The notes beneath the pieces were generated by a model, which was not told where the DNA came from, made no database searches, and was given only the letters and a program-made list of their open reading frames with translations. 64,000 bases of DNA, taken from positions 1-64,000 of the forward strand of contig JALIHJ010000068.1 in the NCBI GenBank assembly GCA_022984795.1, read 5' to 3'. Source of the DNA: Fabrea salina. Taxonomy: Eukaryota; Ciliophora; Heterotrichea; Heterotrichida; Fabreidae. Of this stretch, positions 53,177-62,700 are shown in pieces. The translations under genes were made by a program, and so were the position numbers. The first letter of the stretch is position 1; each line of letters begins with the position of its first letter.

Positions 53177-54141
53177 TTAATACAAGTTTTTAAAGCCCAA
53201 AAAGCACTTAAACCAAACAAAACACGCAAACACATACCAACCCCCATGTAAAGGGGCATTTTGTAAAAGTCAATGTACCTTTCTAGAGACAAAGCGTCCA
53301 GCACCTTCAAAGGCCAGTTTGCAAGTGAGTAAGGCCAGTTTAAGTTGAAGTACACCCAGTCCACTCGTCTAGTTCTCCGCAGCTCAAAAGGAACCAACAT
53401 CATCAACGCCCTAGTTCTTCTGTAAGTCACTCCCCACAAGTGGAAGCTCTCACTGAAAGTTTCTTTCTCGTAAAGCACTTTGGGTTCTGGAGGCAACTTA
53501 ATCCCTGCAACTGTTCCAGTAATCTTTTTAGAGGACTTTAAGTACTTGCTTAGCCAAAAGGGGACTCCTGGGTACTCGCAGTACTTAGGTTTAAAGTTGT
53601 GTTTGAAGCCTTCACAAAACTCTTCCAAACTAACCCACTTGCAAGAAGCAACTTCTTCATTAGGTTCTAAGTTGATGCTTCCAGGAACTGTTTGCAGGAA
53701 CACATGAGTGCTCAGAAACATGTTGATCTTTTTGAAGCTTCCTGAGTAAGGGTTGACTTCCCCCAACCAGCCTAAGTAAGCAAACTGTTTGTGGTTGTCT
53801 AGGTGGAGTCCTACTTCTTCTCTGGTTTCCCTCACTGCAGCTTCATAAGGAGACTCCCCTGGCTCCAACTTGCCTCCTGGAAAAGCTATGTGGCCACTAT
53901 GTCTGTCCCCTGGGTAGATGCTTCTTTTTATGTAAAGCAACTGCACGTCTGGGTCTTCCCATTTCCTTAAAAAGCCTTTAAGGGACTCAATGTTCCAGTT
54001 TTGAGCTAGCACAGGAGGAGTTGTTAAGGGGACTTTTGGGACAAGTCTGAAAACTACACTGACAGCAGCTCTAGTTGCTGCTTGCTTCTGGAAGGGTGGG
54101 TTAGGCAGTTTTGCTGCGATTTCCAGGAGTCGCTGTGTCAT
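53173..54141 (-). CDS. Nudix hydrolase, CoA-diphosphatase (NUDT7/8)-like, with C-terminal membrane segment
   Basis: 322 residues from the ATG at 54141. The Nudix box GGKLEPGESPYEAAVRETREEVGL is complete (G-x5-E-x7-REUxEExGU). The RHSGHIAFPGGK lead-in is typical of CoA pyrophosphatases. A C-terminal hydrophobic segment (YMGVGMCLRVLFGLSAFWAL) may anchor it to a membrane. The stop is TAG. Its start lies 3 bp from the divergent jacalin-like gene. Confidence 0.88.
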   Translation of the reverse strand: MTQRLLEIAAKLPNPPFQKQAATRAAVSVVFRLVPKVPLTTPPVLAQNWNIESLKGFLRKWEDPDVQLLYIKRSIYPGDRHSGHIAFPGGKLEPGESPYEAAVRETREEVGLHLDNHKQFAYLGWLGEVNPYSGSFKKINMFLSTHVFLQTVPGSINLEPNEEVASCKWVSLEEFCEGFKHNFKPKYCEYPGVPFWLSKYLKSSKKITGTVAGIKLPPEPKVLYEKETFSESFHLWGVTYRRTRALMMLVPFELRRTRRVDWVYFNLNWPYSLANWPLKVLDALSLERYIDFYKMPLYMGVGMCLRVLFGLSAFWALKTCIN

Positions 54142-54144
54142 AGT

Positions 54145-55167
54145 ATGGAAGAAAAGTCTATAGCGTGTGACAGGCCTGTAGGACAGCGAGGCCCAGAAAG
54201 TGACTTTTACAACGACTTAGAGGTACTGGCTACTGCGGAGCACTTTTTTTTTAAGTTCAAACTAAACAAAATCAGAGTCTGGCACATTCCTGGAGAGACC
54301 TGTGTAGGGATTGAGTTAGACTACATCAACCCCAGCAACAACGAATTGATGCGCCCTGGTCCCCACATTGGCTACACCACTGACCTCAATATAGCTTGTG
54401 CTGACTTACAACTTGACCTGGACGAGTACGTGGTGGACTTCAGAGGAGCTGCAAAAAGCAAAGTGGACTTTCTTCACTTCAGAACCAACAAAGGAAGGTA
54501 CGCTGAGTTCGGGAACCCAAACGCACAAGGCAGGTTCCGGTACAGAATTCCTTCTAAGTCTTGTTTGATTGCTTTGATGGTGGGACTGAGCTTTACTCTT
54601 GAGTACATAGAAATAGCAACTATGCCAGTGGAGTCCATGAACATATTTCCAGAACCAGAAGTTTCTATGAGTGCTTACTACCCAACGTGTCCTTCAATAG
54701 TGTACAAGTCGAGGTACTACGGAGTAGAAAAACACAACTGCATCATGGTAGACGACTTCTACTCACTCAACTTGCACTCCACTATTAAAAGGAAAACTAG
54801 CAAAATAGCTGAAGTCAACGCTTTAGTTACTTCTAAAGGCATCTTTGGCTTAGAAGTTGTGTACTTAGTTAGTGGCAACTACGAAACTACCAACTACAAC
54901 TACCAGAATGCCTACGGCGAAACAGATTTCCAAAGACAACTGTTTCAAGTAGGCGAAAACGACTCTATAACTGGGGCAAGTGTGTCAATGAATAGCAATG
55001 GAATAACTTCAGTTACTTTTGAAACTTTTAAACGGAAAACCCAAACCCTTGGCAGGAAAAAAGGTGACCTGCACCAAGTTTCTATTACCCACGGCTGCGA
55101 AGTAGTTGCCATGAGGGGATACTTCAGTTCAAGTGGCTTGCTAGGGTTAATTTTCTACTATGTTTGA
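54145..55167 (+). CDS. Jacalin-like lectin-domain protein (tentative)
   Basis: 340 residues from the ATG at 54145 (MEEKSIACDRPVGQR). The first ~190 residues include VDFLHFRTNKGRYAEFG, the kind of strand-turn-glycine pattern seen in jacalin-type beta-prism lectins. A second beta-rich half follows (SKGIFGLEVVYLVSG). There is no signal peptide. Sugar binding is inference. The stop is TGA. Confidence 0.6.
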   Translation: MEEKSIACDRPVGQRGPESDFYNDLEVLATAEHFFFKFKLNKIRVWHIPGETCVGIELDYINPSNNELMRPGPHIGYTTDLNIACADLQLDLDEYVVDFRGAAKSKVDFLHFRTNKGRYAEFGNPNAQGRFRYRIPSKSCLIALMVGLSFTLEYIEIATMPVESMNIFPEPEVSMSAYYPTCPSIVYKSRYYGVEKHNCIMVDDFYSLNLHSTIKRKTSKIAEVNALVTSKGIFGLEVVYLVSGNYETTNYNYQNAYGETDFQRQLFQVGENDSITGASVSMNSNGITSVTFETFKRKTQTLGRKKGDLHQVSITHGCEVVAMRGYFSSSGLLGLIFYYV

Positions 55168-55181
55168 TCAATATAATAACA

Positions 55182-55757
55182 TTAATCCTTATAAGAATTA
55201 GTCCAGTGCACTCCGAAGTTCCTCAACAGCACTTCTAAGTCCAGGTGCAAAGTCCCTGAACTAATAGTTTTGATTTGTGACCTTTTAGACACGTCAGCTG
55301 TAAGGATGTCTTGGTTAAGTAACCTAGGAGGTCCGCCTACGAAAAAAGCCATAGTCTCTTCGTACCACTTGCCCAGAGGCCTCCAAGTAGGCACTTCTAA
55401 GGAAAACACTCCACTTGTGCAGGGCAAAGCACAAACTCCGTAGCTCATCAAGTCTATGCGCCCTACTTCATCTAAGCGCCAGATCCTAAACACCAGCTGA
55501 GGCCACCCATAAATAGAGTCGGTGGCAAAGTGAAGGTCAAGTGGGTGGGCAAACACGTGAAGTCCCTCAGGGCTGGGGTAGGCTGTTTGGGTTTGGATGC
55601 TTTGTTCCTGTTTGTCAGGCAACTCCCGCCAAGTCTCTCCGTACTCCAAATGGATCTCACAAAAGAGCCCTGCAGTGGTTTCGAAGTGAGTTCCGTAAAC
55701 TACTTGGCCAATAAAGTGGACTTCAGTTTTGTAGTCACCAGGTTCCTTTTCTACCAT
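55182..55757 (-). CDS. B9D2: B9 domain-containing protein 2, ciliary transition zone
   Basis: 191 residues, full length. Diagnostic B9D2 segments are VHFIGQVVYG, HPLDLHFATDSIYGWPQLVF, PTWRPLGKW and GTLHLDLEVLLRNFGV. With B9D1 and MKS1 it forms the B9 complex at the transition zone that gates proteins entering cilia, fitting a heavily ciliated cell. Its ATG is 82 bp from the divergent RPS29 gene. Confidence 0.95.
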   Translation of the reverse strand: MVEKEPGDYKTEVHFIGQVVYGTHFETTAGLFCEIHLEYGETWRELPDKQEQSIQTQTAYPSPEGLHVFAHPLDLHFATDSIYGWPQLVFRIWRLDEVGRIDLMSYGVCALPCTSGVFSLEVPTWRPLGKWYEETMAFFVGGPPRLLNQDILTADVSKRSQIKTISSGTLHLDLEVLLRNFGVHWTNSYKD

Positions 55758-55839
55758 TTGTATTATAACCTAGAAGTTACCCACAGTGTAGAGTTAGTCT
55801 AAAACTTAGTAAGCAAAAGAGTGGCCATTTATAATTGAA

Positions 55840-56007
55840 ATGGCAAATAAACTCTGGAACACCCATCCTAAGGACAGCTGCAAAGGAGTAAGGAGATGCC
55901 GCGTGTGCAAGAACAGGAACGGACTCATCAGGAAATATGACCTTTTTGTGTGCAGAAGATGCTTCCGAGAACAAGCCCCTCACATTGGCTTCCACAAATA
56001 CAGGTAA
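55840..56007 (+). CDS. RPS29: Ribosomal protein S29 (uS14)
   Basis: 55 residues, short enough to be missed by length filters. The sequence has CRVCKNRNGLIRKYDLFVCR and CFRE...IGFHKYR, the zinc-binding CxxC...CxxC core of eukaryotic S29/uS14. It is a component of the 40S head. The start context is ATAATTGAAATGG and the stop is TAA. It is preceded by 82 bp and followed by 64 bp of spacer, relatively generous here. Confidence 0.96.
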   Translation: MANKLWNTHPKDSCKGVRRCRVCKNRNGLIRKYDLFVCRRCFREQAPHIGFHKYR

Positions 56008-56071
56008 TCGTCTAACAAATGGCTTATAACCCTTCTTTTATTCAAGTTTGCTAATAAACATTGGTGATTAA

Positions 56072-56755
56072 ATGGACGAGTTTGCCAGCGACCTTCAAAA
56101 AGCCCAGCGTGTGAGGAACGACCTGCAGAACCACCTTAAAGAAAGGGCCAAAAAGTTGGAGATGGGCGAAACAACAGGTGGAGTTGACTCAAGACTCAGA
56201 GGAGGCCTCCAAGAACTAGCTTTGGAACTAGACAACCTAATCAGGCAGCTCCACAACGCCGAGCAAGACCCTTCCCGTTACAAACTCACAGGCAAAGAAC
56301 TCGATCGCCGAAAAAAACTCATTGCAGAATTAGAAGCTGACTTAAACACGATCGAAGAAAAGTCCAGAGTAGGCACCAAACTCCCCAGCTCAGGTCCAGC
56401 GGCTAACTTCAAGCGTACTGCTGGAGAAAACGAAACCTCTGATACAAGGAACTTAAGCAACTCTGATATGCGGAATGCCCAGATGCAGATGTACAAACAG
56501 CAAAGCGAAATAGAAGACGCCCTTGTTGGGACCACTGAGAACTTAGTGGTGGTGGCTAAGAACATTGGGGACGAAACTGACCTGCAGAACCAACTCCTAG
56601 ACGAAGTAGACCGAAACGTGGACAGCACTCAGTCGCGGATGAACAGAACTACTTATAGAATGAAAGAACTTATCTACAAGTCAAACGACTGCTGTCTTAT
56701 GATCTGCGTAGTGGTGTTAATTGGCGTTTTAGTAGCATTAATAGTTGTGCTGTAA
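56072..56755 (+). CDS. Qc-SNARE, syntaxin-8/SYP5-like
   Basis: 227 residues: N-terminal helical bundle (~1-110), a SNARE helix around 150-200 and a C-terminal membrane anchor (CCLMICVVVLIGVLVALIVVL). The SNARE core has the central glutamine in LQNQLLDEVDRNVDSTQSRM, typical of Qc SNAREs (syntaxin-8, -6, SYP51). It acts in endosomal or vacuolar fusion. Kinesin-9 begins 20 bp downstream on the same strand. Confidence 0.85.
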   Translation: MDEFASDLQKAQRVRNDLQNHLKERAKKLEMGETTGGVDSRLRGGLQELALELDNLIRQLHNAEQDPSRYKLTGKELDRRKKLIAELEADLNTIEEKSRVGTKLPSSGPAANFKRTAGENETSDTRNLSNSDMRNAQMQMYKQQSEIEDALVGTTENLVVVAKNIGDETDLQNQLLDEVDRNVDSTQSRMNRTTYRMKELIYKSNDCCLMICVVVLIGVLVALIVVL

Positions 56756-56775
56756 TAAAGCATAACGTTTCTATA

Positions 56776-58893
56776 ATGGTAAAATCAGCAGTTAAAGTAA
56801 TAGTGCGCACAAGACCCACTTCCAACTTTGCCTCCAAAAACGTTCAACTTGACTTGGAAAACAAAAAGATCGAAGCCCATATCCCTAAAGACAACACCCA
56901 AGGCCTCATCAATAACCAACAAGAACACTGGAAGTTCAACTTTGACGAGATTCTGCATAACTCCTCTCAGGAAGAAGTTTACGATGTGTGTGCTCGCGAA
57001 ATCGTCCAAAACGTGATGGAAGGCTACAACGGCACTGTTTTGGCCTACGGACAAACTGGCGCAGGCAAGACCTACACTATGTCAGGCGGCCAGCAAAGCT
57101 ACAGGTTCCGCGGAATCATTCCTAGAGCAGTTTCCCAGTTGTTCCAAGAAACCCAGTCACGTCCAGACCAAGCTTTTACTATCCGAGTTAGTTTTTGTGA
57201 AGTTTACAATGAACTTGTTTACGACTTGCTGTCTTCAGTTGCTCCTCCAGATCAAACTGGAACCATCATGATCCAAGAAGACTCCAAACATGGCATTATT
57301 GTCAAAGGACTTTCCCAGGTAGTTTGCAATTCAGAAGAAGAAGCCCTTAACCAGCTTTTTGAAGGCGAAACCAGCAGAACCATTGCTGAGCACAAACTTA
57401 ACAAAAGCTCCACTAGGTCCCACTGTGTGTACACTCTGCACCTAGAAGCTAGAAGCAGAGTGGAGTCCAGTGAAAAAGTAGTTTTTTCAAAACTCAACTT
57501 AGTTGACTTAGCTGGTTCAGAACGCACCAAGAAAACAGGTTCTGAGGGGCTCACTTTGATGGAAGCCAACTACATCAACAAGTCCCTGAGTTACTTAGAA
57601 CAAGTCGTAATAGCACTTTCTGAAAAGGGAAGAGACCATGTGCCTTACAGACAGTCTAAACTCACTTACTTGCTGAAAGACTCAATTGGAGGGAACTCCA
57701 AAACTTTGATGGTAGCTAACGTGTGGCCTGAACCTGACCACATGGAAGAAACTATTTCAACCCTGAGGTTCGCTACTCGCATGATGAGTGTTTCCAACGA
57801 AGCAGTGATCAACATTGAACTCGACCCAGCCCAACTCGTTGAAAGGTACAAAAGAGAAGTCAGGGACCTCAAGCGGGAACTAGCCATGCACGACACTTTA
57901 GCCAACAGGGGAAGAGTCACTTACGAACCCTACACTCCAGAGCAGCAATACGAGATGCAGCAAGTAGCCCAGAGTTACTTAGACGGGCACACAGAAGAAA
58001 TAGAATTTGACAGCTTGAGACAAGTAAAAGAACTGTTTGTGCAAATGCGGAACATCTACAAAAGAACAGTGGCCCGGGTAGGCGGAGGTGACTTTACTAG
58101 ACAAACAGAAGGTTCAGTGGGCTCTAAACAAGAACACAGAGAAGAAGAGAAACAAGAACAAAACCAAGAAGGAGTAGGCGAAGTAGAGGACTCTCAGGGG
58201 TTTGGCTTAGGACTGGCCCCTGCCAACGCCAAGCCTATGGACGCCTCAGCTATAGAGCCACGCACTGGTTTCCTCCAAGAAGAAGAAGTTCCTGAAAGGT
58301 ACTCTCCCCAAGAAAGACGACCTAAAAACACACCCACTCCAGCCATGGACAAGAACCAGGCCTTCATGGAGTTCCGAAACTCTTTAGGCAAAGAACTTGA
58401 CCAAAGCCTTAGCACCAGCAAAAACGACTTGAAGGATAAAAAAGCCTCTCTGAAAGAACTAGTTTCAACTGTAAACGAGATCAAGCGCCAAATAGACGAG
58501 TCCAAGCAACAAGTAGACCAAATCCGCAGCAACAAAACCGAAGAAGAAGTTGACGTAATAGACGAGGAAGAGTACTCACTAATCAAACAAATGAAAGACC
58601 TCAAGAAAACGTACAGAGACCGCTTTGAAAAGATGAAAGCTTTGAAAGAAGAAACCAAACTCATCACCCAAAACATCGACCAACTCAGAACTAGGCTCGT
58701 CAGCGAGTTCGAAGCTTGGTACCAAAACAAGTTTGGGTCAGCAGTGCAAGTAATGAACGAAAGCATCAAGTCTGAAGAAAAAGAAGCTGACGAAGACCTA
58801 GACCCAGACGCCTTGGCTTTCATAAAAGCCCGCAAACACGTTTCCAACCTCCACAAAGCTAAAAAGACCTTAGCTGCAGTGGGGAAGGCTTAG
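56776..58893 (+). CDS. KIF9: Kinesin-9 family (KIF9-like) motor
   Basis: 705 residues. The motor domain (1-~345) has the P-loop AYGQTGAGKTYTMSGG, switch I NKSSTRSH and switch II DLAGSE. KSLSYLEQVVIAL and the HKGI/VKGLS pattern favour kinesin-9. A neck (KRELAMHDTL) and coiled-coil segments follow (e.g. KASLKELVSTVNEIKRQ). Kinesin-9 works in the central-pair apparatus of cilia and in intraflagellar movement. Convergent with the zinc-protein gene (48 bp). Confidence 0.93.
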   Translation: MVKSAVKVIVRTRPTSNFASKNVQLDLENKKIEAHIPKDNTQGLINNQQEHWKFNFDEILHNSSQEEVYDVCAREIVQNVMEGYNGTVLAYGQTGAGKTYTMSGGQQSYRFRGIIPRAVSQLFQETQSRPDQAFTIRVSFCEVYNELVYDLLSSVAPPDQTGTIMIQEDSKHGIIVKGLSQVVCNSEEEALNQLFEGETSRTIAEHKLNKSSTRSHCVYTLHLEARSRVESSEKVVFSKLNLVDLAGSERTKKTGSEGLTLMEANYINKSLSYLEQVVIALSEKGRDHVPYRQSKLTYLLKDSIGGNSKTLMVANVWPEPDHMEETISTLRFATRMMSVSNEAVINIELDPAQLVERYKREVRDLKRELAMHDTLANRGRVTYEPYTPEQQYEMQQVAQSYLDGHTEEIEFDSLRQVKELFVQMRNIYKRTVARVGGGDFTRQTEGSVGSKQEHREEEKQEQNQEGVGEVEDSQGFGLGLAPANAKPMDASAIEPRTGFLQEEEVPERYSPQERRPKNTPTPAMDKNQAFMEFRNSLGKELDQSLSTSKNDLKDKKASLKELVSTVNEIKRQIDESKQQVDQIRSNKTEEEVDVIDEEEYSLIKQMKDLKKTYRDRFEKMKALKEETKLITQNIDQLRTRLVSEFEAWYQNKFGSAVQVMNESIKSEEKEADEDLDPDALAFIKARKHVSNLHKAKKTLAAVGKA

Positions 58894-58941
58894 TAACTAT
58901 ATAATATTCTTGGATGAAAAATGGCATTAGATAATATTATA

Positions 58942-59379
58942 CTAGTCATGGGAGTTTCTGAACCTTTTTGATTGCTTTCTGATTTTCTTGCGGTACAGTC
59001 TAAGACTATGGTACTCTTGTAAGTAGCAAAACTGGCACTTGCCCTTCGCGTACATGTGTCTGTCAGTGTGAAGACAGGCCCATGCTAACTTAGTCCTTCC
59101 TTGCCTATGGTAGCAGTTGTTGCACATGTTTTTGGCATAATGCTTCCGGTCTTTGTGGGGGCAGGCAGTGTTGGTTTTGAGCTTCCTGTCATTTGAAGAG
59201 TCGTGTTTGAGGGGTTCAGGAAGAGGAAGTGCTGACTCATCTTGAAAGAATACGTTCGGAAGGGTTCTGGATTTAATTGGCAAGTCAGACTGAGTGCTGT
59301 TCAGCAAAGAGTACATTGAGTTGAATATGCTTTCTTGGTGTGTTTCTTGTTGTAGACAAGCAGATGCTAGGTCTTTCAT
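58942..59379 (-). CDS. Small Cys/His-rich protein with duplicated zinc-like motif
   Basis: 145 residues. The C-terminal half has two copies of a Cys/His module: CPHKDRKHYAKNMCNNCYHRQGR and CLHTDRHMYAKGKCQFCYLQEY. Each has the pattern C-x-H...H/MYAK-x-C-x2-CY, and both look able to bind zinc. The very basic C-terminus (KKIRKQSKRFR) could be nuclear or RNA-binding. Similar modules occur in other protist proteins I cannot name. The N-terminal ~60 residues are polar. Confidence 0.75.
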   Translation of the reverse strand: MKDLASACLQQETHQESIFNSMYSLLNSTQSDLPIKSRTLPNVFFQDESALPLPEPLKHDSSNDRKLKTNTACPHKDRKHYAKNMCNNCYHRQGRTKLAWACLHTDRHMYAKGKCQFCYLQEYHSLRLYRKKIRKQSKRFRNSHD

Positions 59380-59775
59380 TAAATATTATAAGTGGTATAA
59401 TGACTTGGCATATTGACTTTCGGTATTTTGGGTAAAATGGAAAGGTTTCTGGAACAATTTTGAGTAAATTTTGGGAATTAGTTCCAAGCTAGGACTCGGA
59501 AACGTTAACCAAGCTAACTAGTGATAGCTTAAATGAGCACACACAGCTTGGACAAGGCAACTAAGGCAAGTTTGCAGTCTACTAAACTAGAAAGTCCAAA
59601 AGCCTTAATGTTCTAGAAACTCCTGAATAAGAATTATGATTAAAAGAATATTTTAACTCACAAACTTAAGTCACCAGTCTTACTAACACCCTAAATAGCT
59701 ATAAACTAACTAAAGTCCAAATCCAACGTTAACTTAACTGTAAACTAAGACTCAAGCAGAAGTAACTACATAAAG
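59380..59775. promoter_or_regulatory. Divergent intergenic region, 396 bp
   Basis: Separates the Cys/His gene from the WDR7-like gene and should hold both promoters. No open frame or tRNA fold is seen. It contains a TAACACCCTAA match to the telomere unit (59684-59694), judged to be chance. Confidence 0.4.
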
Positions 59776-62700
59776 ATGAAGTCAAGCTTAGAAGTGCCTT
59801 TTGTTTTTTGGAACAAAAACTCAGAAAAGCTCAAACACCAAGTAACTTGTTTGTGCCAGCACAAAGGAATTCTAGCAACTGGAACTGAAACAGGGGAAGT
59901 TTGCATTTGGCAGAACCAAAAACCCAAAGTAATATGCTTAGTGCCCTACGAAACAGAGTGCAGAGAAGTAGCACTTGTCAAAAGAAACTGCGAGTACATT
60001 GGCGGAGTGTATATTGCCACTTTGCACGGAGACAATAGAGTGAGGCTTTGGGATGCCCAAGACGGAAACTGCGTAAGTGTTTCTGAAGAACTTCCTGCTG
60101 GGGTTACAAAAGTCTCTGCAGGCAAAAGGCTCCTGGCAGTTCTTTTTGAGTCCAGTGAAGTTAGGGTGTTGGACTTGTGGACCATGAAGGAAGCAGCAGT
60201 TCTTTCTACTTACTCTTTGCCTAAAGGTGCCTTTGTAAGTTCCAAGTACATTGCTGTGGTGGACTCAGATTCCCAGGTTTACTTCTGGACTCTTCCAGAA
60301 ATCTCTGAACTTTCAGAGATCAAAGTGGACCCTGAAGACTGTTCAAGAGTTCCTTTGGAAGGAACAGACCCAGTAAGTATCACTTACAGCGACGAAGCTG
60401 AGTTGTGGTGTGTGGTGTTTAGGCACAAAGTAGAGTTCCTTCACTCTTCTTGGATTAGAATGAAACAACCTAACCAAGCTCCTATAAGTTTTTTACAAAG
60501 CATAACTTCTGCAGAGTTTGTGGACGAAGAACTGTACTTGCTGCTTGAAAGCCATTTAGTAGTTTACAGTTTACCAGAAATACTTAGTGAGATTGGAACT
60601 TTCCCTGAGTCAAGTTTGAACCCCCACAAAGCTATTTACACTCTTTCAACACTTGCTTACCAAGAAGTAAGTACCCCTGAGTACTCTGTGTTTTGTTTTG
60701 GGTCTGAGTCTTTGGTTCTGTGTAGCCAAGAAACCCTTTACGAAGTGAACTTAAAAGACAAAAGCCAAACGAGTTTTAGTTTTGAATTGGACTTGGACAG
60801 CAGTGACTTTGCAGACGAACTAGTTGCATTAGAGCCTGGAGAAAGCATTTGTGTGAGTTCTATTATACTTGGAGGAGACTGCCCACAGTACTTACTAGGC
60901 ACAAACAAAGGAGGCATCTTTGCTATGAGTTTTGACGGGTCTTGGGTTAAGAAGTACAAGTACCATACTGCACCTATCACTTACGCTTACTTATGTAAAG
61001 GAAAACTTGTGTCGTGCTGTTGTGACCACAAACTGTGTGTATGGGAAGAACCAGAAGTGCCTGTGCAAGTAATAACTACTTGGGGCAGTCCAATAGTTAA
61101 AATAGCTGAAGTGCGCAAAATCCAAGACACTGTGACTGGGATTGACGAAACCTTTTGGAGGGACTCCTGGAAAAACTGGGAACAAACCTTGCTCCTGCAG
61201 GCACAAGACGGGTCGATGTTTTTGGTGTCCTTAGTGACTCATGAAATAGTTTGTTACTTCCAAGCACTGAGTTCAGGCATTAAGTCTGCTGAAATCCACG
61301 TACTTCAGGAGTACTTACTTGTTACTTGTGATGACGGGTACCTCTACATATTCAACATGATGTCCCAGGCCTTAGAACGAGTTTTGTACGGCGAAGAAGC
61401 TGCCCCCTTGCTCAGAAAGCCTTTTAGGACTCAAGAGCCCCAAGAGTACAGAGAGGAAGACCCCTTTTTTCCACACAAGCTCATAGAGTGCAACTTAAGG
61501 TCCCAAGTGAACTCAGTTATTTCTTCCCCACTTTCACTTCAAAGTATATCAGTTTCTGGTATGAAGTTTTCTGTGTTAGTGGTTAACGTAGAAAGGCTGC
61601 GGAGTTTCTTGCAGACCCAAAAAGTCAACCCTAGTCAGTTGTCTTACTTGTTCAACTTGATGCAGTGCCGAGTAAAGGACTGTTACGAGTACAAAGAACT
61701 CTCAGAAAGACTCAGAGGTTACTTAGACACTAAAGAACTCTCAGTTAAAGGCTACCCTGGAACTCTGGGTCTTATGGGGAACGTTTCGTTTTGTTTGCCT
61801 AGCAAACAACTGTGTTTGTCACAGAACCTAAAAACCACCTTAGAAGTAAGCTACCACTCCTTACTGCTAGAAGTGATGGAGTTTTACCCTGAACTCAGAG
61901 TCAAAGCTAAGTTCCTTGTGAAGAAGCACATTTGCTCCAGCAGCCACAGCCAGCCTAGTTTAACCAAGTTAGGACTCCTTGTGCTTTCTGGCAACAAGTG
62001 CGCAGGACAGTTACTCAAGCACACTTTGTCAGACTACCGAACAAACTACCTCCAAAAACTTTCAGGTTTCTTTAGAGGTTTGATTCTGAAACACCTGGAC
62101 TCTAAAGTGTGTTTAACAGAGGTTTTAAGCACAGTCATTTTAGCCTACATTGAAATAACTCTGCAAAACCCAGACTCCCAACTTGCCTTAACAATTATAG
62201 GTTCTCTCAGAAACATCATTCACAGCTCTGACTACAGCAGCTTATCAGCTTCAGTTTTGGGCAAAACAGTTAACCACCTAAAAAACACCCTTCCCAGTCA
62301 TGTTATTGTAGAAACCCAACAAGAACTATTTAACCACAGCCACATCGAAACTAAAGCCCTGCAAAGAGCCCTTGCTAACGTTGCAGTGTGCGACATTGAG
62401 CACTTCATTGAGTACTTATCAACCCACATAACCAATAAAAACTACTCTGGACAGTGTCTGGGATCTTTAGAAGAACTTGCTAAGCTAAAGTACTCCCAAC
62501 TCACAGAGTTCCTTCCTTCGCTTGTAGAACTCATCCTGAAGACCCTAGACCCCCACAACTCAGCCTTGCGCAAGCACAACATAACCAAAGCTTCAGAAGC
62601 CCTTCAGCAGTTTGTGCTGAAACTGCCTATGGTTTCTTTTACCCAAGCAAAGCAACAACTTGCTGTTGGGACTTCAGACAACCTTATAGTGGTTTATGAC

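Noticed and set aside
24250-55167. TGA read as tryptophan (Blepharisma-type code)
   Set aside because: Giant genes of nearly 2000 codons use only TGG and have no internal TGA; TGA ends the kinase and jacalin-like genes.
59684-59694. Interstitial TAACACCCTAA telomere-like motif
   Set aside because: Eleven bases only, and a similar ACACCCTAA occurs inside coding sequence near 9245; not good evidence of a former chromosome end.
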